DNA from: Flectobacillus sp. BAB-3569
GTDB taxonomy: Bacteria > Bacteroidota > Bacteroidia > Cytophagales > Spirosomataceae
Direction: 5' to 3'
Length of the DNA: 64,000 nt
Assembly: GCF_002270355.1 (NCBI RefSeq)
Contig: NZ_NJFZ01000035.1
Span: forward strand, 99,215-163,214
Position 1 is the first letter of the stretch. The number at the start of each line of letters is the position of its first letter. The position numbers and the translations under genes were made by a program. Shown piece by piece: positions 29,282-36,977 of this stretch. Under the pieces are notes generated by a model. That model saw only the letters and a list, made by a program, of their open reading frames with translations, did not search any database and had not been told where the DNA came from.

Positions 29282-29557
29282 TTAGAGTGGTGTTGAAAAG
29301 ACTAATCTTTTTGTTTCGTTGTCAAATCGTGCAATTTCGCCCAAATCTTTACCCGTTTTAGGCTCTTTAGCGTAGATAATCGCAAGGTCAAAGCCACGAA
29401 ACTTTTTTATCATATTCTCGGCACTTTCGATGCGCTTATTTAGGTACTTATTCTGATAAACTTGGATTGGTGTTCCTTTACTGGTGAGCGCAATGTTTGT
29501 CCCTGACGGCATTCTGTACTTGATATGCCATTCGGCAGTTCTGATTAATTCGTCCAT
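29282..29557 (-). CDS. hypothetical protein, 91 aa
   Basis: A soluble mixed protein (MDELIRTAEWHIKYRMPSG...) with FRGFDLAIIYAKEPKTGKDL in the middle, overlapping the end of the replication-type gene by 13 bp. The overlap suggests coupled expression with that gene. No family was recognised. Confidence 0.45.
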   Translation of the reverse strand: MDELIRTAEWHIKYRMPSGTNIALTSKGTPIQVYQNKYLNKRIESAENMIKKFRGFDLAIIYAKEPKTGKDLGEIARFDNETKRLVFSTPL

Positions 29558-30933
29558 TGTGATGATAAGTTTGTATTGGATATGAATGAGTAATATTTTT
29601 CTAGTGTTTCTGGGTTAGTTCTTTTTGATATTCTCTTAGCCCAGTAAAGAGATAACTCGCTAATCGAAAGGATTTTACCTTTTTGTCCACGTGGTATGAT
29701 ACCAAATGCTAATGAATTCTTCGCTTTTTCCAGTTCATCTTCAAATCTTACCTCAAGGAATTTTTTCTGCTCACGTTTGAGCCACACATGAGCAATTAAG
29801 AACCCACCTCTATCACGATACTTCTTCGAGAAGTAGTTAAGTGGCCAGTATGCCTCACGGTCGTACTTTTCGTTGTGTTTTTTCACCAAATCTACCTCGG
29901 CTATCTTGGTCATACAGAACGTTTTCCAATGTATGTAGCTCTCTGTTCCGTTAAAGTGCCCAAATACATCACTACCAATCAATCTCTTGATTTTCACCTC
30001 AGTTTCACCGTTAAACTTCTGCTTAGGATAGAGGTTCTTTTTGGCATAGTTCCAGAATTCGGTGATTAATTGTGCCTTTTCATGTGGCTGAATTGGCTTT
30101 TCTTGAACTGGTTTGGTGGTTCTGCTAGGCATTGGTGACTTATGACCTCCTAGGTGGCGATTGCGGAAGTATTCAGCTCTACAGCTTGTATAGTTGTCCA
30201 CATCATCGGTGTCGGCGGCGCCACTGGTTTCATTTTCCTTGTCATTTGTGGAACTTTCAAGGTTATTTTTTTGGAAAGAAAGGTCAAAGGGCTCAATTTG
30301 CTTTTTTTCCATGTCAATTTCCCTGTGTCTTTCCCCGTAATTTTCTTGGGTAGATTCAACATCTACTGCTATATATGTATTGTTCAAATTTATCCTGTCT
30401 TTTAATATCGGAAAAGTTTGCCACGTCTGAGTAATTAGGATGTCCTTGGGTAGGGTACTCAAAGCCTTCAACTGAGGCTTCAAATTGACATCACCAAAGG
30501 CGATATAAAGGTTTGGAATGATTGTGTATCCCCCTGTCGAATTGTTGTCTACAATGTCAATAAAACGGGCATTTGACAGCCTAGCAAGGATATTGTAGAT
30601 GTTTCTAGTCTCACATGAAATGAGTCTAGCCAGCTCTCTACGGGTAATATTAATGGATGGAACACTCGGACTATCAACCCATGTCGATGAATTGACCAGC
30701 TTGCGGAACATCGGCAAATACTTATAGAGAATCGCTTCCATAACCTTTTGGTGTGGAGTGCGAAGCTTCGCTGACAAACCTAGATATTGTAGGGCATTAA
30801 ACTCCTCTGCAAGCGCATGGTATCGCTTGTAGACGTTTGAGCTTGTCTGCTCAAGCGTCTTAGGCATCCTTACGAAGTCTGTGTCAATCGCCGATTTAGG
30901 TGAAAATAGATTCATATTTTGTGAAATGGGCAA
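29545..30933 (-). CDS. winged-helix replication-type protein, 462 aa
   Basis: Residues about 95-160 form a helix-turn-helix (NITRRELARLISCETRNIYN, ILARLSNARFIDIVDNNSTG), like the N-terminal domain of plasmid and phage replication or primosome proteins. A low-complexity charged linker (about 215-300) follows. The C-terminal region (AQLITEFWNYAKKNLYPKQKF ... LNYFSKKYRDRGGFL) is helical and basic, DnaD-like in pattern only. It is the largest gene of this arm and the best candidate replication initiator or helicase loader. Confidence 0.5.
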   Translation of the reverse strand: MPISQNMNLFSPKSAIDTDFVRMPKTLEQTSSNVYKRYHALAEEFNALQYLGLSAKLRTPHQKVMEAILYKYLPMFRKLVNSSTWVDSPSVPSINITRRELARLISCETRNIYNILARLSNARFIDIVDNNSTGGYTIIPNLYIAFGDVNLKPQLKALSTLPKDILITQTWQTFPILKDRINLNNTYIAVDVESTQENYGERHREIDMEKKQIEPFDLSFQKNNLESSTNDKENETSGAADTDDVDNYTSCRAEYFRNRHLGGHKSPMPSRTTKPVQEKPIQPHEKAQLITEFWNYAKKNLYPKQKFNGETEVKIKRLIGSDVFGHFNGTESYIHWKTFCMTKIAEVDLVKKHNEKYDREAYWPLNYFSKKYRDRGGFLIAHVWLKREQKKFLEVRFEDELEKAKNSLAFGIIPRGQKGKILSISELSLYWAKRISKRTNPETLEKYYSFISNTNLSSQWTN

Positions 30934-30996
30934 AGTATCGCCACAGGTTTGGTCGTCACACTACTTTCTGTAGCAGATACTTCAATTTGCTTTTGT

Positions 30997-31061
30997 TGCC
31001 AATGAGGGGTTCGAACCCTCCAGAACGTACCAAATGGACATTCTGACACCATGAAAGGGCA
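30997..31061 (-). other. tRNA-like fragment with intact T arm
   Basis: On the minus strand GAGGGTTCGAACCCCTC forms a perfect T arm followed by ATTGGCA. A 5' TGCC can pair with the final GGCA and ATGG...CCAT could be a D arm. No normal 7-nt anticodon loop can be drawn and the acceptor has two mismatches. A degenerate tRNA, a tRNA mimic or a tRNA-derived attachment site are possible. Confidence 0.3.
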
Positions 31062-31073
31062 TAACTTATTTAA

Positions 31074-31148
31074 CTATACGTTTCGGTCTTTTCTCCTGAA
31101 TGGTAGAATGACCACAAGCGCAATGACTATAATCAAAATAATTTTCAT
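31074..31148 (-). CDS. 24-aa membrane peptide
   Basis: ATG at 31148, TAG at 31074-31076: MKIILIIVIALVVILPFRRK plus four residues. One hydrophobic helix is followed by a basic end. AGGA lies upstream at a workable distance. It is one of four tiny membrane peptides between 31.07 and 31.72 kb, similar in size to minor coat proteins of filamentous phages. Confidence 0.4.
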   Translation of the reverse strand: MKIILIIVIALVVILPFRRKDRNV

Positions 31149-31162
31149 ATTGAGGAAAGAAG

Positions 31163-31294
31163 CTACCACACAAGGTGTGGTAGTCTTTAAAATCTAAATC
31201 TACACCTATTGTCTTTAGAGAAAGAACCTCCCACATCATTCTGTGGGAGTCTAGCTAATCACTCAATTCATAAATCCAAACAAATGGATTTATG
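31163..31294. other. three perfect hairpins in a row
   Basis: CTACCACAC/GTGTGGTAG (31163-31183), CTCCCACA/TGTGGGAG (31228-31249) and CATAAATCCA/TGGATTTATG (31269-31294) are perfect stems with 3- to 6-nt loops. On the minus strand the first two are followed by GCTTCTTTC and GTTCTTTC. There is no coding potential between them. They may be terminators, a single-strand origin or a packaging-type signal. Confidence 0.55.
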
Positions 31295-31305
31295 AAGCCT
31301 CTTTC

Positions 31306-31428
31306 TTATTTAAACCCGTCTCTTTTGTTTTTCTCGATAAAGTGCCTCACCGCAAAGAAAACGATAAATGATGGCACGAATACTTTCAAAAAAACTGCAC
31401 TCCAATGCGATAAAATACTAATGATCAT
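31306..31428 (-). CDS. 40-aa membrane peptide
   Basis: ATG at 31428, TAA at 31306-31308. MIISILSHWSAVFLKVFVPS begins a mostly hydrophobic helix, ending in a basic IEKNKRDGFK tail. Its start overlaps the end of the 31418-31582 gene by 11 bp, which supports translation of both. Probable small virion or inner-membrane protein. Confidence 0.45.
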   Translation of the reverse strand: MIISILSHWSAVFLKVFVPSFIVFFAVRHFIEKNKRDGFK

Positions 31429-31582
31429 CCTCTAAATCGCCTCCTACGAAGTCTTTTAATTTGTCCTCCAAACTTGTTCCAGCAATACAGACGTAGGCAA
31501 AGTTGGCACAAAAAAAGGCAAAGCCCATAGCCATAGCGCTAACAAAGAAATCAACGAGGTTTTCAACTTCAACAGTACTCAT
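31418..31582 (-). CDS. 54-aa membrane peptide
   Basis: ATG at 31582, TAG at 31418-31420. It begins MSTVEVENLVDFFVSAMAMG with a hydrophobic stretch to about residue 35, then an acidic tail (LEDKLKDFVGGDLEDDH). The overlap with the downstream 40-aa gene suggests coupled expression. No family was recognised. Confidence 0.45.
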   Translation of the reverse strand: MSTVEVENLVDFFVSAMAMGFAFFCANFAYVCIAGTSLEDKLKDFVGGDLEDDH

Positions 31583-31615
31583 GTTTGTAAAAGGATAAAA
31601 GTGAGAATGATAAAA

Positions 31616-31714
31616 CTATTTTGACAATTGTTCCTTAAGCCACTCTACGGTACACAACACAAGCTCAATCATTCCGAAAAATAGTAACACTGGAACTAGA
31701 AGTAATGGTATCAT
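31616..31714 (-). CDS. 32-aa membrane peptide
   Basis: ATG at 31714, TAG at 31616-31618. MIPLLLVPVLLFFGMIELVL is one membrane helix, followed by a short amphipathic end (CTVEWLKEQLSK). It lies 22 bp below the tRNA-like gene. The size is like filamentous-phage pVII/pIX, but no sequence relation is claimed. Confidence 0.4.
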   Translation of the reverse strand: MIPLLLVPVLLFFGMIELVLCTVEWLKEQLSK

Positions 31715-31736
31715 ACTGTACGATGTTAAGGTTTAG

Positions 31737-31809
31737 AAGCAAAGGCAGGACTCGAACCTGCGACCTTGAGGATATGAGCCTCACGAGCTACCTACTGCTC
31801 TACTTTGCG
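31737..31809 (-). tRNA. tRNA with CAT anticodon, initiator-like
   Basis: The minus strand folds as a full cloverleaf. The acceptor is GCAAAG/CTTTGC preceded by an unpaired C1 against U72. The D stem is GAGC/GCTC, the anticodon stem TGAGG/CCTCA with loop CTCATAT (anticodon CAT), and the T arm GCAGG-TTCGAGT-CCTGC. No CCA is encoded. The unpaired first position is a feature of initiator tRNAs, but only two of the three expected G:C pairs are present next to the anticodon loop. It lies inside the mobile element. Confidence 0.75.
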
Positions 31810-31834
31810 GTGTTAGTGGTTGGTAATATAATAT

Positions 31835-32092
31835 TTATGCTACTTGTAAGGATTGAATCTCTTCGTTTGCCTTTTCCACTTCGTCAGGATGATACATATT
31901 AAGGTATTCCCAGATTGTCATTTTTTGCATCGGTGTGAATGTATCATACACACAATGATTACCCCAAGTTCTTTCTTTCATCCCTTCAAACCACTTATGT
32001 TGTAGGCAGTAACGTTTTAGCGCTGTTTTCGGAATATTCCCCTGGAAGAGACCGTAAACTTTCTTCCAATTTCTAAAGTCTAGAGTTGTCAT
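31835..32092 (-). CDS. hypothetical protein, 85 aa
   Basis: The start MTTLDFRNWKKVYGLFQGNI at 32092 is preferred, since the extra N-terminus of the longer frame is unlikely. The sequence is basic and aromatic, with KRYCLQHKWFEGMKERTWGN in the middle and an acidic C-terminal helix. It is transcribed divergently from the repressor at 32258 and may be the first early gene. No family was recognised. Confidence 0.5.
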   Translation of the reverse strand: MTTLDFRNWKKVYGLFQGNIPKTALKRYCLQHKWFEGMKERTWGNHCVYDTFTPMQKMTIWEYLNMYHPDEVEKANEEIQSLQVA

Positions 32093-32152
32093 AAACTTGT
32101 GATGGTTAGAATATTTACTTGTATAATGAAAAAAAATATACACTATTTGCAC

Positions 32153-32257
32153 TCAAAATGTACAATTTTCGTTTACTTAGTGTTACAATTTCAATTCAAA
32201 GTAAAGTTATTAATTTAACATTGTCAAGTAATTAATTTACAAATTTTCATAAATTTT
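32153..32257. promoter_or_regulatory. divergent control region of the repressor
   Basis: The very A/T-rich gap between the minus-strand gene at 31835-32092 and the plus-strand repressor contains related TGTACAATTTTCG (32158-32170) and TGTTACAATTTC (32181-32192) stretches that could be half-operators. Promoters for both directions should lie here. Confidence 0.4.
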
Positions 32258-32755
32258 ATGTCAAAAGTACCTATAGGCTTAATAATCAAGGATTTAATAG
32301 CCAAGAAAAATTTATCAGTAGCCAGTGTTGCTACAGCTTTAGGTATGTCTCGTCAAGCTGTTTATCAAAGTTTTAATAGAAAACATATGGATGAACACGA
32401 ACTTGCGAGATGGGCTGAGGCGTTGAAGGTTGACAACATTGAGATTATAGGAATGATGGAGGTAGAAGCATTTACTGAAAAAAGCACTAACAACGATAAA
32501 TATTTGCAAGAGTATTTAGAGAAATTAGAAGTAATGTTTAATCAGGAAATCTCTAAGAAGAATGAGCAGATAAATGAACTATTGAAAACCAATCAACAAC
32601 TAGCTCAGACGAACAATGCTCTTGTCATGGCTCAGCTGGGTCGAACAAATTTTAACTTGGGAATAGTCGATACCATCAGTTCTGAAAATGAGGAAAATCT
32701 AGGCAAAATAATTTTGTTTACGCCCTTATTTGAAGCGTTAGTAGTAACAGCTTAA
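32258..32755 (+). CDS. helix-turn-helix repressor of the element
   Basis: The 165-aa protein has an N-terminal Xre/lambda-type helix-turn-helix (NLSVASVATALGMSRQAVYQ, SFNRKHMDEHELARWAEALK; residues about 16-60). A coiled coil (about 90-125, rich in Asn/Gln/Leu) follows, probably for oligomerisation. There is no LexA-type peptidase motif. It is the main plus-strand gene at the right end of the element, divergent from the early genes, the usual place of a CI-like maintenance repressor. Confidence 0.7.
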   Translation: MSKVPIGLIIKDLIAKKNLSVASVATALGMSRQAVYQSFNRKHMDEHELARWAEALKVDNIEIIGMMEVEAFTEKSTNNDKYLQEYLEKLEVMFNQEISKKNEQINELLKTNQQLAQTNNALVMAQLGRTNFNLGIVDTISSENEENLGKIILFTPLFEALVVTA

Positions 32756-32852
32756 GAACTGCGGCTATTCTCCATAGCACTTTACGAAAGTACTAATTGG
32801 TTAATTATTAGATATATAAGTGTAGTTCTGTGTATTCCCGTACGGACTACCA

Positions 32853-32879
32853 AGCCTCTCCATTTTGAGAGGCTTTTTT
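32853..32879 (+). terminator. intrinsic terminator after the repressor
   Basis: AGCCTCTC, a CATTTT loop and GAGAGGCT are followed by TTTTTG, a strong intrinsic terminator for the plus-strand repressor transcript. It may mark the end of the element on this side. Confidence 0.8.
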
Positions 32880-32930
32880 GTTTTTAAGCCATTTGCTATT
32901 CTCCAATTCACACTTCCATTCTCCAAATCT

Positions 32931-33125
32931 CTATTTCATCGCTTTAATTAATCGTTCGGTACGTTTGTCGGCACGGGCATTTTGTAGTGAAATCACTGCC
33001 CAGATAGCAGCAGGAATCCAGCCAATGAGCGTTACTTGTAAAATTAAACAAATAATAGCCGTTAATATTTTTCCTCTAAATAGGAAAGATAAAAATGGGA
33101 AGAAAATCGCTAACAGAGTCATCAT
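32931..33125 (-). CDS. YqaE/Pmp3-family membrane protein
   Basis: The 64-aa protein has two membrane helices: LLAIFFPFLSFLFRGKILTA and ILQVTLIGWIPAAIWAVI. The LIGWIPAAIWA part is the hallmark of Pmp3/YqaE stress proteins, which sit in the inner membrane and affect membrane potential. The C-terminus is basic. It is probably the first ordinary chromosomal gene beside the element. Confidence 0.75.
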   Translation of the reverse strand: MMTLLAIFFPFLSFLFRGKILTAIICLILQVTLIGWIPAAIWAVISLQNARADKRTERLIKAMK

Positions 33126-33345
33126 AATAGGTCGTTTTTGTGAAAAATATATCTATAATTATGAAACGAAATAGAACGATTCTCAAGCAATAACCAAGAT
33201 TTTTGTGATATAAGAACTTTTATTGATATAAACACCGAGCTTAGTGTGGTGAGTTGAGAAAATCTATAACACTATCTTTGTGACGAATTTATTTAATCAA
33301 AAAAGACTGAATTCATAGTCACCATAACCTAAGAGTATGGCTATA

Positions 33346-33723
33346 TCAACTAATATCTGTCAATTTAGTAATAGTATTTCCTTTAAACTCAAATACGGAT
33401 TTTCCTGATAATTGTAGTACTTGTCCTTTTTGTAATCCATCAGGAAAATCCATACCAAGGGTTGCTACATATTGTATATCAACCTCTGTAGTATGCTCGA
33501 AGTGGGTAATAGTACTAATGGTTTGTGTTCTTTCCGAGAAATAGGCTTTTGCTGTTTCAGCTTGTTGTCTAAATTCGCTCAAGCCATTTAGCATTAGATT
33601 TGTTTCACCGTTTTGGATGTTTTCAAATACAATATTGATATCAAAATCTTTCACCATTTGGTCTATATCAAATTGATTATAGCCATCGATATAGTTTTGT
33701 ATAATTGCTTCTCGATTTGTCAT
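33346..33723 (-). CDS. SnoaL/NTF2-like protein
   Basis: The 125-aa protein shows the cone-shaped NTF2/SnoaL pattern: an N-terminal helix (REAIIQNYIDGYNQFDIDQM), then DFDINIVFENIQNGETNLML and later beta strands (TISTITHFEHTTEVDIQYVA). No signal peptide. Such domains bind or isomerise small molecules; the ligand cannot be told. A single-gene unit. Confidence 0.65.
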   Translation of the reverse strand: MTNREAIIQNYIDGYNQFDIDQMVKDFDINIVFENIQNGETNLMLNGLSEFRQQAETAKAYFSERTQTISTITHFEHTTEVDIQYVATLGMDFPDGLQKGQVLQLSGKSVFEFKGNTITKLTDIS

Positions 33724-33822
33724 GACGGATGGTGTTGGTTATTTATCGGTTATAAAAAATAGTATCAAATCTTTGCTTGAAACAGTGTTTAACGTGAGTT
33801 TGAAACTAATATTTGATAAAGT

Positions 33823-34613
33823 TTATTTTGTGTCTCCCTCAATTTCCTTCAATATCCTTTGTGTATGTTCAATAATAACTCCATACTGATTTCTTAACTC
33901 AGATAGACTTCTTGAGGCATAGAAACTATATTTTTGAAGATAGGGGATTTTTAAAATTGCTGGGTTTATAAAAGAATGAGAAACTTTATGGTCAATATCA
34001 TTTTCTGATAAGTCTACATTGGGTTGGCTGAGCGACCATTCGTCTAGGTTTTGCGTTTGTAGCTCAAATATTCTAATTCCAGACGTGTCAGCCAAGTGAA
34101 GCGTTCCTCATATAAATCGGTAATGTCGTTTAACAAAGCTTTGTTTTTGAGAAGACGAAAATATCCAGCACTTTTGGCAGCTTCATAGTTACCATTGTTG
34201 GGGCTAATTAGGGTTGTTGTATAAAAAAGAGTAGCATTTGATTTCAGAAATGATGATATACTATCTTGGGTGATTTCGGGACGAAGGGGAAGTGTTCTGA
34301 TAAAGGTCGCGCACTGAAGTTGACGGCTAATAGAAGTAGAGTCTTCCTTCATTTCCAGCAAATCATGTGTCAAATCTCTTGAAATACTTTTCTGGAAATT
34401 TTGTGCAATCTCCTCATTTTTATTATCCTCACTCCAATTATTTACCCACAAACTTATGGTGATTGAAACAATGATGATAATGGCTTCAGTAAGGAAATAG
34501 GCTCCCTTTTCGACAAGGGAAATTTGTATTTTTTTAGAAGAGAGGTAATTTGTTTGATGAGTTTCATAGCGTTCAAGAGATGAAATGGTGTAGGCAAGAT
34601 ACGATTTTTTCAT
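33823..34613 (-). pseudogene. DUF6090-like membrane protein, frameshifted
   Basis: The first part (from MKKSYLAYTISSL at 34613) has the KGAYFLTEAIIIIVSITISL membrane helix followed by WVNNWSEDNKNEEIAQNF, the typical start of DUF6090 proteins. It ends early at YLSYKRKT. A second frame (about 33823-34095) supplies the missing C-terminal helical part (QNLDEWSLSQPNVDLSEND ... TQRILKEIEGDTK). One indel near 34040-34060, by an A4 run, would join them into about 260 residues, the usual family length. Confidence 0.55.
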
Positions 34614-34679
34614 AAAACTATGATGATTCAAAGATTAAGGAGGCGCGATAATTTGCGCCTCCCAGCAGGTTAGGCGATT

Positions 34680-35501
34680 TTACTGTTTTTGATATACTCT
34701 TACATAGTCTACTTCAAAGCGATTGGGGAAAGTGGTATTGCTTGGGTCGCCACCATTTTGTCCTCCAATGGCCAAATCAAATAGCATGTAGTGTGGTTGT
34801 TTGAAGGGATTAAACCCACTTCCATCTTTATTTTCGAGTTGGGAGAGGGGCGTGCTTATCATCAATTGGTCATCGACGTATAAGGCTATATGTTCCTCGT
34901 CCCAATCCATGCGCCAAGTATGAAACTGACTTGCCCATGTGCTATCTACGCTTTTGGTTTTGCTATGCCATTCGGTTTTGTTGCTGGTGCCCAAACAGGC
35001 GATATTAGCCAGTATTTTGCCTCGGTAAAATTCCATAATATCGATTTCGCCGTTAGCCGGCCATGGCTTTTGAACACCCAAAGTCCACCATGCTGGCCAC
35101 AAGCCCGAACGAATGTCAACTTTAGCACGTATTTCAAATCGTCCATATTGCCATTGTTGTTTTCCTTGGGTGATTAAGCACGAGGAAGTGTACTCGATAT
35201 TGGGACGATTTTCTCGCCAAGATTTACTGCCAGCTTTGTAATTGGGGTTGGGAAGATTCACCTTTTTTGCCTCAATGATTAATAAACCATTTTCACAATG
35301 AGCATTATCGGGTTGATACCATTGTAGTTCTTCGTTGCGTACAAAGCCTTTTTCGTAGTTCCAATTGTTGGGATTGGGAGCACCATCCTGATTAAATTCA
35401 TCTGCCCATACTAAATGATAAGTATCTTTGGGTTTTTCTTGAGCCATTCCTGTACAACTAGACAGTACTAAAGTGGCAAAAATGAGGTTTTTGATTTTCA
35501 T
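34680..35501 (-). CDS. GH16 endo-beta-glucanase (laminarinase-like)
   Basis: The 273-aa protein has a signal peptide with a lipobox-like LSSC (residues 13-16). Its GH16 active site GEIDIMEF has nucleophile Glu152, Asp154 and acid/base Glu157. Flanking features are the WADEFNQDGAPNPNNWNYEKG start, PAWWTLG and LFDLAIGGQNGG (beta-sandwich). GH16_3 enzymes cut beta-1,3- or mixed-linkage glucans. It is placed at the cell surface or periplasm and is 19 bp downstream of the GH88 gene in the same operon. Confidence 0.85.
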   Translation of the reverse strand: MKIKNLIFATLVLSSCTGMAQEKPKDTYHLVWADEFNQDGAPNPNNWNYEKGFVRNEELQWYQPDNAHCENGLLIIEAKKVNLPNPNYKAGSKSWRENRPNIEYTSSCLITQGKQQWQYGRFEIRAKVDIRSGLWPAWWTLGVQKPWPANGEIDIMEFYRGKILANIACLGTSNKTEWHSKTKSVDSTWASQFHTWRMDWDEEHIALYVDDQLMISTPLSQLENKDGSGFNPFKQPHYMLFDLAIGGQNGGDPSNTTFPNRFEVDYVRVYQKQ

Positions 35502-35520
35502 AGAGGGTTTTCTCTAAGGC

Positions 35521-36702
35521 TTATTTCCAAGCCAAATATCTTTTCATTCCTTCCAAATAATAATAATCCGCATAAGTAAGCGGTACATCGATTTCGGTAT
35601 TTTGCGGAATATGTCCTACACAATGTTCGATGATAAAGCCACCATTTTTGCCTTGTGCTGCATGGTAAGGCGCTTTTGAAAGATTGACCAAAATCGTTTC
35701 TGCTTCCTTGAAATAGGCTTTATTGAGCTTTGGCGTACTGTATTTTGCTAATTCCAGAAGTGCGGAGGCAGTCACTGAAGCCGCCGATGCGTCTCTTAAA
35801 GCGTTGGGAATATTGGGTGCATTGTAGTCCCAGTAAGGAATCTTATCCGCAGGCATATTGGGATTGCTCATGATAAATTTAGCAATGTTTTGCGCCTGTT
35901 TTAAGTAAATAGGATTTTTGGTTTCACGAAACATTACCGTATATCCATAAAGTCCCCATGCTTGTCCACGTGCCCATGCCGATTCGTCAGCGAAACCTTG
36001 TGCGGTTCTTTTTTGCTGAACCGCACCTGTTGTTGCATTATAGTTGATTACGTGATAAGAACTGTAGTCTGGGCGAAAGTGGTTTTTCATGGTTGTATTG
36101 GCATGAGTTACCGCAATCTTGTAATAGCTAGAATCGCCAGTGACTTTCGTAGCCCAGAAAAGCAACTCCAAATTCATCATGTTGTCGATAATCACCAAGT
36201 ATTCGTTTTTGTTGCTATCCCAAGACTTGATACAGCCTACTTTTGGGTCAAAACGAGAAGCCAACGATTTAGCACTTTGAATCAAAATATCTTTGTATTC
36301 AGGTTTTGGGTCAATGTCTTTGGCATTACCAAAGCTACAAAACATCATAAATCCCAAGTCGTGTGTAGAGGTATTGAATTTTTCTTTTTCTAATACCTTC
36401 AAAATACGATTTGCCTCGGTCAATGTTCTTTCGTCCTTGGTTTGTTCGTAAATGTACAACAAAGAGCCAGGGTAAAAACCACTGCACCACCAACCTGAGC
36501 CACTCCATTCATATTTATTTGATTTGGGGAAATACGTTTTCGGGAATTTATCAGCAGGAAGATTTTGGGCTAAAACTTTATATTGTTCGGCTGCCTCAGA
36601 GAATGCTTGTTTAAAGAGCTTTTTGTTTTGAGCAGATTGCGCAAATGATTGAGTGGTTAAAAGGGTTAGGGTATAAATTAAAATCAGACGTAAGTTTTTC
36701 AT
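35521..36702 (-). CDS. GH88-family unsaturated glucuronyl hydrolase
   Basis: The 393-aa exported protein (signal MKNLRLILIYTLTLLTTQSF) has the (alpha/alpha)6 barrel sequence of GH88. Conserved HDLGF (Asp115) and IIDNMMNLELLFW (Asp173) match the two catalytic aspartates of the family. Other family-like parts are GWWCSGFYPGS and ADESAWARGQAWGLYGY. GH88 enzymes hydrate the enol of unsaturated uronic acids made by polysaccharide lyases, so the substrate of this locus probably contains uronic acid. It is co-transcribed with the GH16 gene. Confidence 0.85.
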   Translation of the reverse strand: MKNLRLILIYTLTLLTTQSFAQSAQNKKLFKQAFSEAAEQYKVLAQNLPADKFPKTYFPKSNKYEWSGSGWWCSGFYPGSLLYIYEQTKDERTLTEANRILKVLEKEKFNTSTHDLGFMMFCSFGNAKDIDPKPEYKDILIQSAKSLASRFDPKVGCIKSWDSNKNEYLVIIDNMMNLELLFWATKVTGDSSYYKIAVTHANTTMKNHFRPDYSSYHVINYNATTGAVQQKRTAQGFADESAWARGQAWGLYGYTVMFRETKNPIYLKQAQNIAKFIMSNPNMPADKIPYWDYNAPNIPNALRDASAASVTASALLELAKYSTPKLNKAYFKEAETILVNLSKAPYHAAQGKNGGFIIEHCVGHIPQNTEIDVPLTYADYYYLEGMKRYLAWK

Positions 36703-36977
36703 AAATAATGTAATGAATAAAGTGAGTAAAAAAGTTTTTTAACTGTCGTAAAACTACTTCGAATCTCTGGCACAGGAAGGGCGTATTTTAAGAAAAATAA
36801 GGGGTTAAAATATTCAAAAAACAAAAGAGCCGTCAATTGAAAAATCAGTTCACGACTCTTTTGATAGGTGCAGTCCCAATCAGTCAATTATTTGAGTGTT
36901 GAGTGTCGAGTTTAGAGTGCTGAGTTTTGAAAAAGAACTCCGCACTCATCACTCCAAACTCATCACTCAAACTTCTC

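Noticed and set aside
32755..32931. Exact right attachment site of the element
   Set aside because: The boundary is likely between the repressor terminator and the YqaE-like gene, but no direct-repeat partner is visible because the left end is outside the window.
1..33000. Integrase or tyrosine recombinase for the element or the arrays
   Set aside because: No open frame shows the R...HxxR...Y pattern. If present, it lies outside the window.
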